A DNA stretch of 64,000 nt, taken from NCBI GenBank assembly GCA_002723155.1, contig PBNO01000013.1, positions 1-64,000 on the forward strand, given 5' to 3'. The DNA comes from Ponticaulis sp. (GTDB lineage: Bacteria; Pseudomonadota; Alphaproteobacteria; Caulobacterales; Hyphomonadaceae). The notes below the pieces were generated by a model. That model was not told the origin of the DNA and did not search any database. It saw nothing but the letters and a program-made list of their open reading frames with translations. How positions within the stretch are numbered: the first letter of the stretch is position 1; the number at the start of each line of letters is the position of its first letter. Shown one piece after another: positions 52,989 to 60,321 of this stretch. The position numbers and the translations under genes are program-made.

Positions 52989-53393
52989 ATGAACAAGCTG
53001 ACGCCTATATTCATTGCGGGCGCGCTCCTGGCCGTCGGCGTTCTCGCTTACGCACAATCTGGAATCGGCCCGCAGGCGAATGGAGTAACACTGATGCAAA
53101 GCGCTCATGGCGGGCATGGAAGCCCGGAATATTCAGATAACCCGGTTATCCGCGATTATCAGACGGCGAACGACAAGATGCACGCCGATATGGAGATCGA
53201 GTTCACCGGCGATGCCGACGTCGATTTCATGCGCGGCATGATCCCGCACCACCAGGGCGCCATTGATATGGCCAAGGTCGCTCTCGAACACGGGAAAGAC
53301 CCCAAGGTTCGCAAACTGGCGCAGGATGTCATTACCGCTCAGGAAGGCGAGATCGCGATGATGCAGAAATGGCTTGCCGATCGGAGCAAGTAG
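52989..53393 (+). CDS. DUF305 (CopM-like) secreted copper-binding protein
   Basis: The 134-residue product has a signal segment (IFIAGALLAVGVLAYAQ) and the DUF305 motif (DFMRGMIPHHQGAIDMAK). His and Met residues in this motif bind copper in CopM-type proteins. It follows copZ directly and is predicted to sit in the periplasm and reduce free copper. Confidence 0.88.
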   Translation: MNKLTPIFIAGALLAVGVLAYAQSGIGPQANGVTLMQSAHGGHGSPEYSDNPVIRDYQTANDKMHADMEIEFTGDADVDFMRGMIPHHQGAIDMAKVALEHGKDPKVRKLAQDVITAQEGEIAMMQKWLADRSK

Positions 53394-53436
53394 CCCCCCG
53401 ACCAGCACCGCCTTGCTCGTGCAGCCCGACATTGAC

Positions 53437-53478
53437 TAGCCCTCCAGGATCGACCGATCCTGGAGGGCTATCCTTTTG
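53437..53478. terminator. Strong intrinsic terminator between convergent operons
   Basis: The 16-bp stem TAGCCCTCCAGGATCG (53437-53452) pairs perfectly with 53455-53470, with a loop of two bases (effectively four), followed by TCCTTTT. It separates the copper operon from the converging ArsR-type gene. Confidence 0.85.
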
Positions 53479-53503
53479 ACAGTCATCAACAGCCACCGTT
53501 CGA

Positions 53504-53830
53504 TCAGTCGTCGGCGTGATCTTCATCTATATGGCTGAGCATATCGACGAGCATGGTGCTCACATGCTCGTCGGCCACCTCATAAAAAACCTTCTTGGCC
53601 TGCCGTTCGCTGCGAACGAGGCGGGCACCGCGCAACAGACGAAGATGATGGCTCACCAGCGTCTGAGAGAGATTGAGGGATTTTGCGATGTCCCCCACCG
53701 CCTTGGGACTTTGCAAGCAGAACAGCAGAATGCGCAGGCGGGACGGGTCGCCGAGCAAGCGAAAGGTTTCGGCCAGAATGGCGACCCGCTGTGTGCTCGA
53801 CTGAAAGTCCGAAACGTCGTCTGTGTTCAT
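53504..53830 (-). CDS. ArsR/SmtB-family metal-sensing repressor
   Basis: The 108-residue winged-helix protein has an HTH (KSLNLSQTLVSHHLRLL) and an alpha-5 metal site Asp87, His89, His100, Glu103, the same spacing and residues as in SmtB (Zn sensor). It has no alpha-3 Cys box, so Zn or Co is more likely than Cd/Pb or As. Its operators are probably the dyads at 53851 and 55004. The target is likely the CDF transporter upstream in the same orientation. Confidence 0.85.
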   Translation of the reverse strand: MNTDDVSDFQSSTQRVAILAETFRLLGDPSRLRILLFCLQSPKAVGDIAKSLNLSQTLVSHHLRLLRGARLVRSERQAKKVFYEVADEHVSTMLVDMLSHIDEDHADD

Positions 53831-53850
53831 AGACCCGCCACCCGATAATG

Positions 53851-53870
53851 GAACATATCACGATATGTTC
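53851..53870. promoter_or_regulatory. Putative operator before the SmtB-like gene
   Basis: GAACATAT-CACG-ATATGTTC is an inverted repeat of 8-bp arms, close to the TGAA-TTCA-type SmtB/ArsR operator. It lies 20 bp upstream of the regulator start. Confidence 0.65.
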
Positions 53871-53985
53871 ACATATATCATCTCATGAAGACCATTGCAC
53901 GGCTCAGGTCCATGTCATGCGCGGTGCCGATTGGAGAACCGGCACCCCCGATCCCTCAATAGATCGGTCGCGGGTTGAGCAGACT

Positions 53986-54978
53986 TCAATGGGCATGTGC
54001 GTGACAAGCCGATCCGTGCTCATGCTTTTGATTCAGCCTGCCGCCGGGCGCCAGACTGCACGTCTCGCCTTCCTCGTTCCAGTCGACAGCCACGGTGGCG
54101 TGCTCGATCTCGAAATGGCTCTCCAACTCGCGCTCGACTGCGCGCACGACCATGCGGGCCTCGGCGTCGTTCGTGGGCCGGACGTGCATCGTCGCCAGCG
54201 TGCGGCCCGACGTGATCGACCACACATGGATATGGCCAACCGCAGCCACGCCCGGCACATGCTCCAGCAAATGACGCTCGATTTTCTCCGGCGCGGCACC
54301 ATCGGGCGCACCTTCGAGCAGGATGTGCAGCGATCTGGCGGCCAGCTTCCATGCGCTCCGCAGGACCAGCAGCGAAACGAGGACCGACAGGATCGGGTCG
54401 ATCGGCGTCCAGCCCGTCAAATAGATCACGATCGCAGCCCCCACGGCGCCGACCGAGCCAAGCAAGTCGCCCAGGACGTGCAGCGCCGCACCCTTGATGT
54501 TGACATGCTCGCTGTCGCCGCGCGTCAGAATCCAGAATACGAGGATGTTGACCAGCAATCCCGCGACTGCGACGCCGAACATCGGTCCTGCGAGGATCGG
54601 TTGCGGCTCCTGAAAGCGTTCCCAGGCCTCATAGACGATCCAGCCCACGATTGCGAACAAGGTGACGGCGTTGACGAAGCCGGCGACCACCTCAAATCGT
54701 AGATAGCCGAAGGTGCGCTTCGAATCGGCGGCGCGCTGCCCAAAGCGAAACGCCGCATAGGCGAGCGCGAGCGCCGCAGCGTCGGTCATCATATGCCCGG
54801 CGTCCGCCAGCAAGGCGAGCGAGCCCGAGAGCAGGCCGCCTACGACTTCGACGACCATGAACGTGAAGATCAGGCCGAACGATAAGAGAACCTTCCGTTC
54901 GTTGTCGCTGGTTATAGTCGGCGTGTGCGAATGATCGTGGTCGTGGTCGTGACCATGTTCTGCGTGCGAATGGGCCAT
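53986..54978 (-). CDS. czcD: CzcD-like CDF zinc/cadmium/cobalt efflux transporter
   Basis: The 330-residue protein begins with a His-rich tail (MAHSHAEHGHDHDHDHSH) and has six membrane spans with the CDF sites LADAGHMMTDAAAL and LHVLGDLLGSVG (HxxxD pairs), then a cytoplasmic domain with HIHVWSITSG. It exports Zn(II) and similar ions. It is followed on the same strand by the SmtB-type regulator, with an operator-like AT-rich dyad before its start. Confidence 0.9.
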   Translation of the reverse strand: MAHSHAEHGHDHDHDHSHTPTITSDNERKVLLSFGLIFTFMVVEVVGGLLSGSLALLADAGHMMTDAAALALAYAAFRFGQRAADSKRTFGYLRFEVVAGFVNAVTLFAIVGWIVYEAWERFQEPQPILAGPMFGVAVAGLLVNILVFWILTRGDSEHVNIKGAALHVLGDLLGSVGAVGAAIVIYLTGWTPIDPILSVLVSLLVLRSAWKLAARSLHILLEGAPDGAAPEKIERHLLEHVPGVAAVGHIHVWSITSGRTLATMHVRPTNDAEARMVVRAVERELESHFEIEHATVAVDWNEEGETCSLAPGGRLNQKHEHGSACHAHAH

Positions 54979-55003
54979 TGAGAGACTTTCATCAGACTGA
55001 ATA

Positions 55004-55029
55004 ATTCATATGTATATGTATTCATATGT
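55004..55029. promoter_or_regulatory. AT-rich dyad before czcD, probable SmtB-family operator
   Basis: ATTCATATGTATATG and TATTCATATGT form overlapping inverted and direct repeats of the element TTCATATG, 26 bp upstream of czcD. The element is related to the operator at 53851 (ACATAT/ATATGT core). Confidence 0.6.
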
Positions 55030-55136
55030 TTGATGTCAATTTTTCCACGGGCACGGCAATGGATCAGTCATCGTCGGATAGGCCGCCCCCACATCGACAA
55101 AGCAACCACCGTTGAAGACGCCGCGGGGCGCGCCTC

Positions 55137-56294
55137 CTAACTTTCGTTGACCCGCGCCGCCATGCGAGCCGCCGCGCCGCTTTTCACGGCGAGCTGCGCG
55201 CCATAGCGCAGCACCGTCTTGGGATCGCGCCAGCGGTATGCCTGCATAATCGCGGGTAAGGGCTCGCGCGCGGCGAAATTGTCCTGCGCCACGCCAACGC
55301 GGAGCGAATGGCTCGACACGGCCGCAACCCAGCGCGCCACTTCCGCTTCGCTCATGGGGCCGAGCAACTTCTTGTCGAACGCGCGCTGCACGAGCCGTTT
55401 GTAGATGAGGTTGATGCTGTTGGGATGCAGCCGCTTGGTCCCGATCGCCGCGATCGAGCCGTCAAAGTGGGTTTCGATGCGGCGGAACAGCGGCCCCTTA
55501 TCGATACGCGCCGCCTCGCGCCACCGCGCGATCGCCTTCATCGTCGCAGGGGACAGGTAGCCCCAGGCCCCCTCGCCTTCCTGATCGGTCTTGCTCGACG
55601 GGATGAACAAGGCCCCTGCCCCTTGTGCATCCGGTCCGTGGATATGGTCGACGTCGATCGCCACCACCTCCGAGCGGCGCGCGGCCACGTCATAGGCGAC
55701 ACGCATCAACGCCTCGTCTCGCAGGCCCATCTCATCGCGCCGGACCGCCTTCAGCAAATGGGCGAGGCACACGCCGGAGGCCGGGCTGTCGAAATCGGCA
55801 ATATCGCCCTTGAAGCGGATCGCACGGGCCTGGCGCTGGCGAACCCCCCGCTTCTTGCGCGCCGCCTTCTTCTCGAAGGTTATCAATTCCCCGCTTGTCG
55901 GATCGGGAAGCCCGGCCAAGCGATAGGCCCGGCCAATGTAAGAGACATAGCGTTCGATCGTCGCCATCGCGCGGATTTCTTCGGCCGAGGGGTCGATGCC
56001 CGACAGCGCTCGGATAAAGGCCGCTACATGGCTTGGCGTCGCCCGCGCCGGGACGACGCCATGGCGGCGACACCAATCGCCCCATACCGTCAGGTCCGAG
56101 CGGAAGGCGCGGCGGGTATTGTCCGACCAGCCCCGCACCGCGGCCGACACCAGTTCAGCATCGAGGCGGACGCCAGCGCCGACAAGATCGCGCACGTCCT
56201 CGACGACTTCCGCCACGAAAGGATCGGGGAAAGGAACGGGCAACGCGGCCGCTGGCGACGGCTGTGCCGGAGGTTCAGGGGCATCGGCGTTCAT
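55137..56294 (-). CDS. Tyrosine recombinase 3 (phage-integrase family)
   Basis: The 385-residue protein has a SAM-like domain (residues about 30-150) and a catalytic domain with Arg (VAARRSEVVAID), His-x-x-Arg (SSHSLRVGVAQD), Trp (YRWRD) and Tyr (VLRYGAQL). It is the third member of this subgroup in the window. It is divergent from a DUF1612-like gene across a perfect dif-like repeat, repeating the arrangement at 4080-6702. It stands between the metal-resistance genes and the replication block. Confidence 0.88.
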   Translation of the reverse strand: MNADAPEPPAQPSPAAALPVPFPDPFVAEVVEDVRDLVGAGVRLDAELVSAAVRGWSDNTRRAFRSDLTVWGDWCRRHGVVPARATPSHVAAFIRALSGIDPSAEEIRAMATIERYVSYIGRAYRLAGLPDPTSGELITFEKKAARKKRGVRQRQARAIRFKGDIADFDSPASGVCLAHLLKAVRRDEMGLRDEALMRVAYDVAARRSEVVAIDVDHIHGPDAQGAGALFIPSSKTDQEGEGAWGYLSPATMKAIARWREAARIDKGPLFRRIETHFDGSIAAIGTKRLHPNSINLIYKRLVQRAFDKKLLGPMSEAEVARWVAAVSSHSLRVGVAQDNFAAREPLPAIMQAYRWRDPKTVLRYGAQLAVKSGAAARMAARVNES

Positions 56295-56333
56295 GGCGAC
56301 GAGGATTAGCGCGGCGACATTCTATTGTATAGG

Positions 56334-56360
56334 GTGTTGATAAGCAGACATTATCAACAC
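56334..56360. other. dif-like perfect inverted repeat, putative core site of recombinase 3
   Basis: The arms GTGTTGATAA (56334-56343) and TTATCAACAC (56351-56360) are perfect inverted copies around the 7-bp spacer GCAGACA. The layout ATAA-N7-TTAT is the same as at 5436 and 12714. It lies 40 bp from the recombinase ATG and 26 bp from the divergent gene. Confidence 0.65.
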
Positions 56361-56385
56361 TGAGCGTCGAGGCGGGTAGACTGAA

Positions 56386-57411
56386 ATGCGTGTTTCAGTC
56401 TATTATTGGGTTATGACTCGGCCGGTCCGCCCGTTCACCGCCCTCCCCTGGACATCGGATCTGGTTGCCGTGCTGGGCGATACAATGGCGGCCATCGGAG
56501 CGCTTGATGCGCGGATTTCCGCGAGTTCGGTAGCTTCGGCATGGCGGATCCGGGCGAGTTGGGCGGGCTATGCAACAGCGCTCCGGCTGCAGCGCTTCGA
56601 AATCGATGAAATCGATGTTTTTTCTGCCCTCGTGGGCCTTCCCATTCCCCATCGCCCACCGGTTGCTACAATGGGTGAGCCGTTCGCCACCTACTCCGGG
56701 TGGCTGCGATCCCTCGGCGATCGCTCCGAACATCACTGGCGCGAGGCCCTGCCCTTCAGTTTCGAAGAGCCCGAGGGCTGGAGTTCGGCTCCCACGCTCC
56801 TCCGCGCGCTCGGCGTGCTCGATCTCTGGTCGAGAAGGGATGCGACGATCAATGTCTGGCTCGCGTTTCCGGCACTCTGTGCGCGCATGGGTCTGACTAG
56901 CTCCCCCTTGCCCTCGCTCGCGCTCGGCGACCCGGCACTGCGTACGTTGCATGGCCCGCGGGTCGCGCAATTGCGGCGCCTCCTGAAGACGATACGGGAG
57001 AATTGCGAAGATGGGCTTGCACGCCTCGACCGGCTCGAAAAATGGCGCCGGGACTTTGCCGCCGTCATTGCCGGAGAGTTGCGGCCGGGGCAGCTTGAGG
57101 ACCTCGGGAAGCTTGCCCTGACCACGCCGGCCGTCTCGGCCCGCGGCGTCAGTAATCGCCTGGGCATGACGGTATCGGGTGCGGGCAAGCTGCTGGCCCG
57201 CGCCGCCGAGCGCGGACTCTTCGTGGAAGTCTCGGGACGCACGAGCTGGCGGGTCTACATCACAAGCGAGGCCGGGATCGCACTCGGGATTCTTGCGGCA
57301 CCGCGGGGTCGGCCACCCTCCCCTCCCCCGCCCTCGCCCGGTCTGGACGCCGTCCTCTGCGCTTTTGACCGCGAGATGGAAGCGATCGACCGGCTCCTCG
57401 AGAAGGGTTAA
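56386..57411 (+). CDS. DUF1612/HTH-type protein, second copy (RHE_PE00001-like)
   Basis: The 341-residue protein has the family N-terminal motif LPWTSDLVAVLGDTMAAIGA and RLDRLEKWRRDF, and a C-terminal HTH (SNRLGMTVSGAGKLLARAAE). ATG 56386 is near GAGGCGGGTAG; ATG 56413 is an alternative. It is paired divergently with recombinase 3. Its C-terminus is followed by a proline-rich segment (RGRPPSPPPPSPG). The role is unknown; regulation of the recombinase or of its site is inferred from the repeated arrangement. Confidence 0.7.
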   Translation: MRVSVYYWVMTRPVRPFTALPWTSDLVAVLGDTMAAIGALDARISASSVASAWRIRASWAGYATALRLQRFEIDEIDVFSALVGLPIPHRPPVATMGEPFATYSGWLRSLGDRSEHHWREALPFSFEEPEGWSSAPTLLRALGVLDLWSRRDATINVWLAFPALCARMGLTSSPLPSLALGDPALRTLHGPRVAQLRRLLKTIRENCEDGLARLDRLEKWRRDFAAVIAGELRPGQLEDLGKLALTTPAVSARGVSNRLGMTVSGAGKLLARAAERGLFVEVSGRTSWRVYITSEAGIALGILAAPRGRPPSPPPPSPGLDAVLCAFDREMEAIDRLLEKG

Positions 57412-57420
57412 ACGTGACCC

Positions 57421-58407
57421 CTACGCGAGGAGCTTTTCGATCGCGCTCATGAGCTCGCTCTTGGACGCGCCCGAGCCGGGATGCACCTTGATCGTCACTC
57501 CCTCGCCTCGTGCAGGACGCGTGACCGTGAGCATCGGCTTCCCCGTCTTGGCTTTGAGCAATGTCGTATTCGCCTTCGCGGACCGACTGGCCGGGGCCGT
57601 GGTGGCGCGCAGCAGACGCTTGGCCGTTTCCGGACCCGACAGCGCATCTTCACCGGCCGCCCGTGCCGATACGATCACTTGCGCTTCCTCTTCCATGCTC
57701 TGGCGCGCGCGTGCGTCCTTCACCAAGGGCTTCAGATCGCGCGCTATTCGCACCGTAATATCGTGCCGATCGGCGAACGCCTCAACCAGCGGCGCGGGCA
57801 ACCGGGCAACGTTGAGCATGCGATTTAGCCAAGAGGAAGAAATGTTGAGATGCTCGGCCATTTGCGCGAGCGAGCCTTCGTAGAACTCCGCCAGCGCGGT
57901 TTCGTACTCATGGGCGCGCTCCCAGTCGGTGATGTCCTTGCGGGACCGGTTCTCAACATCAGAAACCCGGAAGGCTTCCTCGTCCGTGAGCTGCTGAACA
58001 GTGACGAGATATTCGAACTCAGGGTGATTGTGTTCGCGCAGCCAGCGCACCGTCCACCAGCGGCGCACGCCCGCTATGATCTCGTAGTCGAAATCAGGAT
58101 CATCGCGCAGGCGCCGCACGATGGCGGGGATTCGCTGCTTCTTGGCCGAGAGGAATGCGTCGATGAGGTCGCGGCAGCTTTCCTCCGTGAGATGGTCAAG
58201 GTCGCGGTTGTGCAGGCGCCAGGGCCTGCAACGGGCCGGGTCGACGAACTCTGTCCGGTCGGTCACGACCTTGCCCGAGGCCAAGCGGTTGAGCGCCTCG
58301 CTGCGGCTCGCCATGACGCTCCGCGCCGGCGCGGCCTCATCATCTGTCAGGTCTTCATCAAGTGAATCCGTAAGCAGCGAACTGAAGCCTTTGTTGCCGT
58401 TAGCCAT
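57421..58407 (-). CDS. parB: ParB-family partition protein
   Basis: The 328-residue protein has the ParB nuclease/CTP-binding-type domain (residues about 60-130, EIIAGVRRWW with the GxRR motif; DVENRSRKDITDWERA) and a central HTH (LAQMAEHLNISSSWLNRML). It binds parS palindromes. It lies downstream of parA on the same strand; the 180 bp between them hold both parS-like palindromes. Confidence 0.9.
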   Translation of the reverse strand: MANGNKGFSSLLTDSLDEDLTDDEAAPARSVMASRSEALNRLASGKVVTDRTEFVDPARCRPWRLHNRDLDHLTEESCRDLIDAFLSAKKQRIPAIVRRLRDDPDFDYEIIAGVRRWWTVRWLREHNHPEFEYLVTVQQLTDEEAFRVSDVENRSRKDITDWERAHEYETALAEFYEGSLAQMAEHLNISSSWLNRMLNVARLPAPLVEAFADRHDITVRIARDLKPLVKDARARQSMEEEAQVIVSARAAGEDALSGPETAKRLLRATTAPASRSAKANTTLLKAKTGKPMLTVTRPARGEGVTIKVHPGSGASKSELMSAIEKLLA

Positions 58408-58443
58408 GGTTCAAACCCTTCCTTATTTCCTGCGTTCCGGAGC

Positions 58444-58465
58444 GAAATTGCCACGTGGCAATTTC
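58444..58465. repeat. parS-like palindrome 1
   Basis: GAAATTGCCAC is followed directly by its exact reverse complement, a 22-bp perfect palindrome 37 bp upstream of the parB start. It shares its 18-bp core with 58570-58587. Confidence 0.8.
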
Positions 58466-58569
58466 ACCGGCAGGGGTCGCTTGGCCCGCGCGATCTGCGC
58501 GCCCCCGCGTGGCCTCCGACGCCGGCGTGAAAATGCATATCTCTCTGATTCTACGCGAGGAAAACCGAC

Positions 58570-58587
58570 AATTGCCACGTGGCAATT
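58570..58587. repeat. parS-like palindrome 2
   Basis: AATTGCCACGTGGCAATT is an 18-bp perfect palindrome immediately next to the parA stop codon. Two identical cores 126 bp apart support their role as ParB-binding centromere sites. Confidence 0.8.
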
Positions 58588-59796
58588 TCATGATCCGCCC
58601 TCCCCTTGCCTCCTACTCCAAGACGCGACGACGTCAGTTTCGATCTCTTCGCACACGGCGTTCAGATACTTAAGGCAGCGCACGTGAACATCGCGCGATG
58701 TTACGGGCCGGTCGAGTTCAAACACCGTCTTGAGCCTCGAACTGGCGTTATCGATCTCTGCGCTGGTCGGCATGATTGAGGTGAGAAGCGAGCCGCCGAA
58801 CACGTCGCGCATCATCGCCAGCAGCTCGCGGTGCATCGACTTGTTCTCGTCCACCCGGCTCGCCACCACGCGGATGAAATTGTACGCCGGGCGCGCCCTC
58901 CCCCCAAGCTGTTCGAGCTGCTCCATGGTGGTCCGGGCCATGTCGACGAACGATACGGTCGAGGAGAAGTCGATGACGCTGGGCGGCATCGGAATGACCA
59001 TGGCATTGGCCGCCTGCAACACCGCCATGGACACCATGCCAAGCGCTGGCGGCGGGTCCATGATGACGACATCGTAGTCGTGGACCACCTCGTCAATCGC
59101 TTGCGAAATGAGGTCGATCACGTCGAAGCTGCGTGTCTGAGCCAAGTGAGCGGCAATCTCGTACTCGAGGTTGTAGAGCTTCAGGTTCGACGGGATGAGA
59201 TCCAGGCCGTGGAAATGCGTCTTGCGGATAATTGAGCGGACACCGAGCAATTCAGGGTCGTGGAAGTGCCCGTAGAGCGTATCGTTCTCGGTGAGATCGA
59301 TGTCGGGGCGGTAGCCGAACATCATCGTAGAACTCGCCTGGCTGTCGCAATCGACGAGCAGGGTGCGATACCCCTTGATCGCGAAGTGCTGCGCGAGATG
59401 GACCGCAATCGTCGATTTGCCGACGCCGCCCTTGAAGTTCGACACCGAGATGATCGCCGGCGTGTCGGCCGTATCGCGCCAGCGACGAGTCCCAAAAACC
59501 TTGCGCATATGGTCGAGTTCGGTGAGGTTATAGGGCAGGCGATGACCCGATGGGGTGCGACCGCGCTCAGGCAGCCTGCCGTCGCGTTCGGCCTCGCGGA
59601 TGGCCGAGGCAGTCCGATCGACAAGCTCGGCGGCCTTGGAAATGGGGAAGGTGGGTCCAGCCTTCTCTCCAGTCTCAGGATCCATGGCGTGGGTCTGCAA
59701 CCGCTTAAGGATCGCCAGCGATTTGCGGTGAAGGGAACGGAGATCATCGGTTGCTGTGCTGGCTTCGAGCCCATCGGTCGAAATCTGGATCGCCAT
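58588..59796 (-). CDS. parA: ParA-family partition ATPase
   Basis: The 402-residue protein has an N-terminal extension with MerR-like HTH (FPISKAAELVDRTASAIREA), the deviant Walker A KGGVGKST (residues 122-129), Walker A' (LLVDCDSQASST) and Walker B (VVIMDPPPALG). The extension fits type Ia/RepA-like ParA proteins that also repress their own promoter. Iterons and an operator-like repeat overlap its 5' end. Confidence 0.93.
   Translation of the reverse strand: MAIQISTDGLEASTATDDLRSLHRKSLAILKRLQTHAMDPETGEKAGPTFPISKAAELVDRTASAIREAERDGRLPERGRTPSGHRLPYNLTELDHMRKVFGTRRWRDTADTPAIISVSNFKGGVGKSTIAVHLAQHFAIKGYRTLLVDCDSQASSTMMFGYRPDIDLTENDTLYGHFHDPELLGVRSIIRKTHFHGLDLIPSNLKLYNLEYEIAAHLAQTRSFDVIDLISQAIDEVVHDYDVVIMDPPPALGMVSMAVLQAANAMVIPMPPSVIDFSSTVSFVDMARTTMEQLEQLGGRARPAYNFIRVVASRVDENKSMHRELLAMMRDVFGGSLLTSIMPTSAEIDNASSRLKTVFELDRPVTSRDVHVRCLKYLNAVCEEIETDVVASWSRRQGEGGS
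59730..59751. repeat. 22-bp repeat inside the parA 5' end (paired with 60181-60202)
   Basis: The sequence GAAGGGAACGGAGATCATCG plus GT is repeated at 60181-60202 with one base difference. It contains an inverted iteron core ATCATCGGT. The pair flanks the origin and lies near the parA and repA starts, so it may be an operator. Confidence 0.65.
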
Positions 59797-59881
59797 GTGA
59801 GGTCCTCGTTGGAAGTTTGGCGACCGGAATAGCGATAGTTGAAGCTTTCATCAATGATTTGGCCCCAAAACTTCCAAGAGG

Positions 59882-60202
59882 ACCGATGATCTCGGAGCCC
59901 TTTTCGCTCCCTCGCGATCGGAAGCGCGCCCAGAACCGATGATCTTCGTGCCGTTGAGGTCATTCTAGGCCAGCAACTTGGCCGGATAGGGGGTGCTGTG
60001 GACAACAACCGATGATCAGCGAGCGCGACCGATGGCCTTGGTGCGCTTTTGCTATGATCTCGGTGCGGCCAAACCGATGATGTCGGAGCACATACCTACT
60101 ATAACAGAATCTCCTTCTACGAATCCGATTCGCGAATCGGTTTTATTTGGATTTTTTGGTTTTGGAGCCGCTGGTGTGCGGAAGGGACCGGAGATCATCG
60201 GT
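59882..60202. other. Iteron array, putative origin of vegetative replication (oriV)
   Basis: A 17-bp iteron with consensus ACCGATGATCTCGGAGC occurs at 59882, 59935, 60008, 60073 and, more weakly, at 60028 and 60050; the last four are 20-24 bp apart. Inverted cores lie at 59743 and 60194. An A+T-rich stretch (60100-60180) follows, as expected for origin melting. RepA at 60322 is the presumed initiator. Confidence 0.75.
60125..60140. repeat. 16-bp palindrome in the AT-rich origin region
   Basis: CCGATTCGCGAATCGG is a perfect palindrome followed by a T-rich stretch (TTTTATTTGG). It could be a binding site within oriV or a weak terminator for transcripts entering from parA's opposite side. Confidence 0.5.
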
Positions 60203-60321
60203 GATTTTGCAGGTTTTCGACTGGAAAACCCTCCAAAATCGCCAAAAGGGTTGATTTGGGCCACGAACCCTGTTGTCCATTCCGGGACAAGACATCACCC
60301 GGCAAGACGGGGAAGGGGACG

